Under the pieces are notes generated by a model. The model was given only the letters and a program-made list of their open reading frames with translations, was not told the DNA's origin and searched no databases. 64,000 nt of DNA from CAWHJB01 sp963698715 (GTDB lineage: Bacteria; Chloroflexota; Anaerolineae; Anaerolineales; UBA4823), in the NCBI GenBank assembly GCA_963698715.1, contig CAVORW010000006.1:124001-188000 (forward strand), written 5' to 3'. Made by a program: the position numbers and the translations under genes. Below, piece by piece: positions 62,748 to 64,000 of this stretch (position 1 is its first letter; each line of letters begins with the position of its first letter).

Positions 62748-62842
62748 GACCTCGAGTTTGGCCTTATCTTTCTCTGAGGGGAGCCGCCCCGATTTCTGGG
62801 ATTGAACCTCCGCAGAGAAGGACAAAGGCCAAACTCCAGGTC
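62748..62842 (+). repeat. Long imperfect inverted repeat between gap and pgk
   Basis: Left arm 62748-62776 and right arm 62813-62842 pair over nearly 30 bp with two mismatches, one single-base bulge and one G-U; both arms share GAGTTTGGCCTT. The 36-nt loop contains a further small stem. It ends 10 bp before the pgk ribosome site. Confidence 0.85.
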
Positions 62843-62861
62843 TCTGAGGTTGGAGGTTGCG

Positions 62862-64000
62862 ATGTTTAATAAGAAGACAATCAGAGATATAGACGTGCGG
62901 GGGAAGCGCGTTTTGGTGCGGGTAGATTTCAATGTTCCGATAAAAGATGGGGCTGTGGGTGATGATACTCGCATACAAGCAGCCCTGCCTACATTAAACT
63001 ATTTACTGGAGCATGGTGCTTCCTTAATCTTATGTTCGCATCTCGGCCGGCCAAAGGGTGAGCCCGATCCAAAATATTCACTGCGACCTGTTGCGGATCA
63101 TTTAGCCGGTTTGCTTGGGAAACCAATCGCATTTGCCGAATCTTGCATTGGCCCTGTTGCGGAAGATGCCGCGAAAAATCTCAATCCTGGGCAGGTTTTG
63201 CTTCTGGAAAATACTCGTTTTATTGTGGGTGAGACGAAAAACGATCCCGATGTGGCTCGCAAGTTAGCATCATTGGCAGACATTTATGTCAATGATGCCT
63301 TTGGTTCTGCCCACCGTGCCCATGCCTCCACAGAAGGTGTTACCAAATACCTGCCAGCAGTGGCGGGCTTTTTGCTGGAAAAAGAAATTAAATATCTCGG
63401 GCAGGCGATTGCCGATCCTAAGCGCCCCTTCGTTGCAATTCTGGGTGGCGCTAAGATCAGCGATAAAATTGGAGTCATTCGCAATTTGCTATCCAAAGCG
63501 GATCAAATATTGATCGGCGGAGGCATGGCCAATACGTTTTTTAAAGCCCAGGGCTATCCGGTTGGTGACTCCCTGGTAGAAGAAGAAGCCCTGGAAACTG
63601 CCCGCGAGTTGTTGCGCGAGGGCGGCGAGCACCTCAGGCTGCCCGTTGATGTTGTGATTGCCGACCGTTTTGAGCCGGACGCCGAAAGTAAAGTGATGTC
63701 CATGGGCCCTGTAGCAGATGGTTGGCGAATTCTGGATATCGGCCCGCAAACAGTTGCTGCCTACAACAAGACGGTTGCAAGTGCTGGTACAGTTGTCTGG
63801 AATGGCCCCATGGGCGTTTTTGAATTTCCTCGCTTTGCAGCGGGCACGGTAGAAGTCGCCCAAGCTGTGGCTGAAAGCAAAGCCACCTCAATCATCGGTG
63901 GAGGCGATTCAGTCGCTGCGATCAATCAAGCCGGGCTCCAGAGCCAGATCACCCATATTTCAACAGGTGGTGGAGCTTCCCTTGAGATGTTGGAAGGTAT
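62862..64000 (+). CDS. pgk: Phosphoglycerate kinase, 3' end outside window
   Basis: Partial: about 379 codons from the ATG at 62862 with GGAGG 5 bp upstream, still open at base 64000. MFNKKTIRDIDVRGKRVLVR, VDFNVPIKDG, HLGRPKGEPDPKYSLRP, VYVNDAFGSAHRAHAST-type block (YVNDAFGSAHRAHAS), VAILGGAKISDKIGVI, and TVVWNGPMGVFEF are all PGK signatures. ISTGGGASLEMLEG at the end is the last conserved block, so only about 10-20 residues are missing. It follows gap in the same direction. Confidence 0.96.
   Translation, partial: MFNKKTIRDIDVRGKRVLVRVDFNVPIKDGAVGDDTRIQAALPTLNYLLEHGASLILCSHLGRPKGEPDPKYSLRPVADHLAGLLGKPIAFAESCIGPVAEDAAKNLNPGQVLLLENTRFIVGETKNDPDVARKLASLADIYVNDAFGSAHRAHASTEGVTKYLPAVAGFLLEKEIKYLGQAIADPKRPFVAILGGAKISDKIGVIRNLLSKADQILIGGGMANTFFKAQGYPVGDSLVEEEALETARELLREGGEHLRLPVDVVIADRFEPDAESKVMSMGPVADGWRILDIGPQTVAAYNKTVASAGTVVWNGPMGVFEFPRFAAGTVEVAQAVAESKATSIIGGGDSVAAINQAGLQSQITHISTGGGASLEMLEG

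Noticed and set aside
1..64000. CRISPR arrays, rRNA and tRNA genes
   Set aside because: No regularly spaced repeats and no recognisable rRNA or tRNA sequence were seen by eye; a covariance-model scan would be needed to exclude a tRNA fully.

Overview
The window is a gene-dense stretch of a bacterial chromosome with no rRNA, no recognisable tRNA and no CRISPR array. I infer a member of Chloroflexota, most likely class Anaerolineae. The basis is the mixture of genes: a glycogen cluster with GH57 and very large GH13 enzymes, a CpXC-domain protein, an FHA-winged-helix regulator beside a Hanks-type kinase, a YvcK with N-terminal membrane helices and a PduO-type adenosyltransferase. No decisive phylogenetic marker is present, so this placement is a judgement.

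Layout. 1-9.8 kb: end of a tandem HTH regulator, a TPR protein, a double-GNAT acetyltransferase, a monoacylglycerol-lipase-like hydrolase, a membrane-anchored DsbA-like thioredoxin protein, a DUF554 membrane protein, a cobalamin adenosyltransferase, and a set made of a zinc-ribbon protein, a MoxR ATPase, a CoxE-like VWA protein and a lipoprotein. 9.9-21.2 kb: glycogen/alpha-glucan block. glgA, a SRPBCC-PDZ-DinB fusion, glgC and malQ lie on the minus strand (the last three overlap end to end), followed by a divergent GH57 enzyme and a convergent 1176-residue GH13 protein. 21.5-27.2 kb: a TIM-barrel isomerase-like protein, a two-domain sulfurtransferase, an ABC-2 exporter with an attached secreted/zinc-ribbon protein, and a YhfC-type membrane protease. 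27.5-34.2 kb: a sigma-factor-like domain fused through one membrane helix to an extracytoplasmic sensor/propeller, then a CBS-domain gene heading a pyruvate dehydrogenase E1-alpha/E1-beta/E2 operon.

34.3-36.3 kb: a frameshifted gene and, 33 bp after it, a complete ISAzo13-type insertion sequence (perfect 18-bp terminal repeats, an A AAA AAG slippery site, and a second frameshift near its C-terminus). 36.6-39.4 kb: an unknown multi-pass membrane protein, a Kef/CPA2 antiporter and a PII-like protein. 39.7-49.3 kb: a phosphate-binding-like lipoprotein, uppP, tgt, a class III aminotransferase overlapping a GAF-PAS histidine kinase, a CpXC protein, and a divergent FHA-winged-helix regulator / Ser-Thr kinase pair. 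49.3-56.3 kb: a minus-strand run of AAA+ ATPase, GDPD phosphodiesterase, threonine dehydratase, a lone CoA-transferase beta-like subunit and a GH3-type membrane protein. 56.5-64 kb: a GT2 glycosyltransferase, recJ, a ROK sugar kinase, yvcK, gap and the start of pgk, which runs off the window.

Taken together the window carries much of central carbon handling: storage glucan synthesis and breakdown, glucose phosphorylation (ROK), lower glycolysis (gap-pgk), a gluconeogenesis/cell-wall balancing factor (YvcK) and entry to acetyl-CoA (PDH). The observations I consider most worth a second look are the membrane-bound sigma-like fusion with its repeated upstream element, the transporter/PII-like unit, the SRPBCC-PDZ-DinB protein translationally linked to glgC, the apparent leaderless starts, and the long gap-pgk hairpin.
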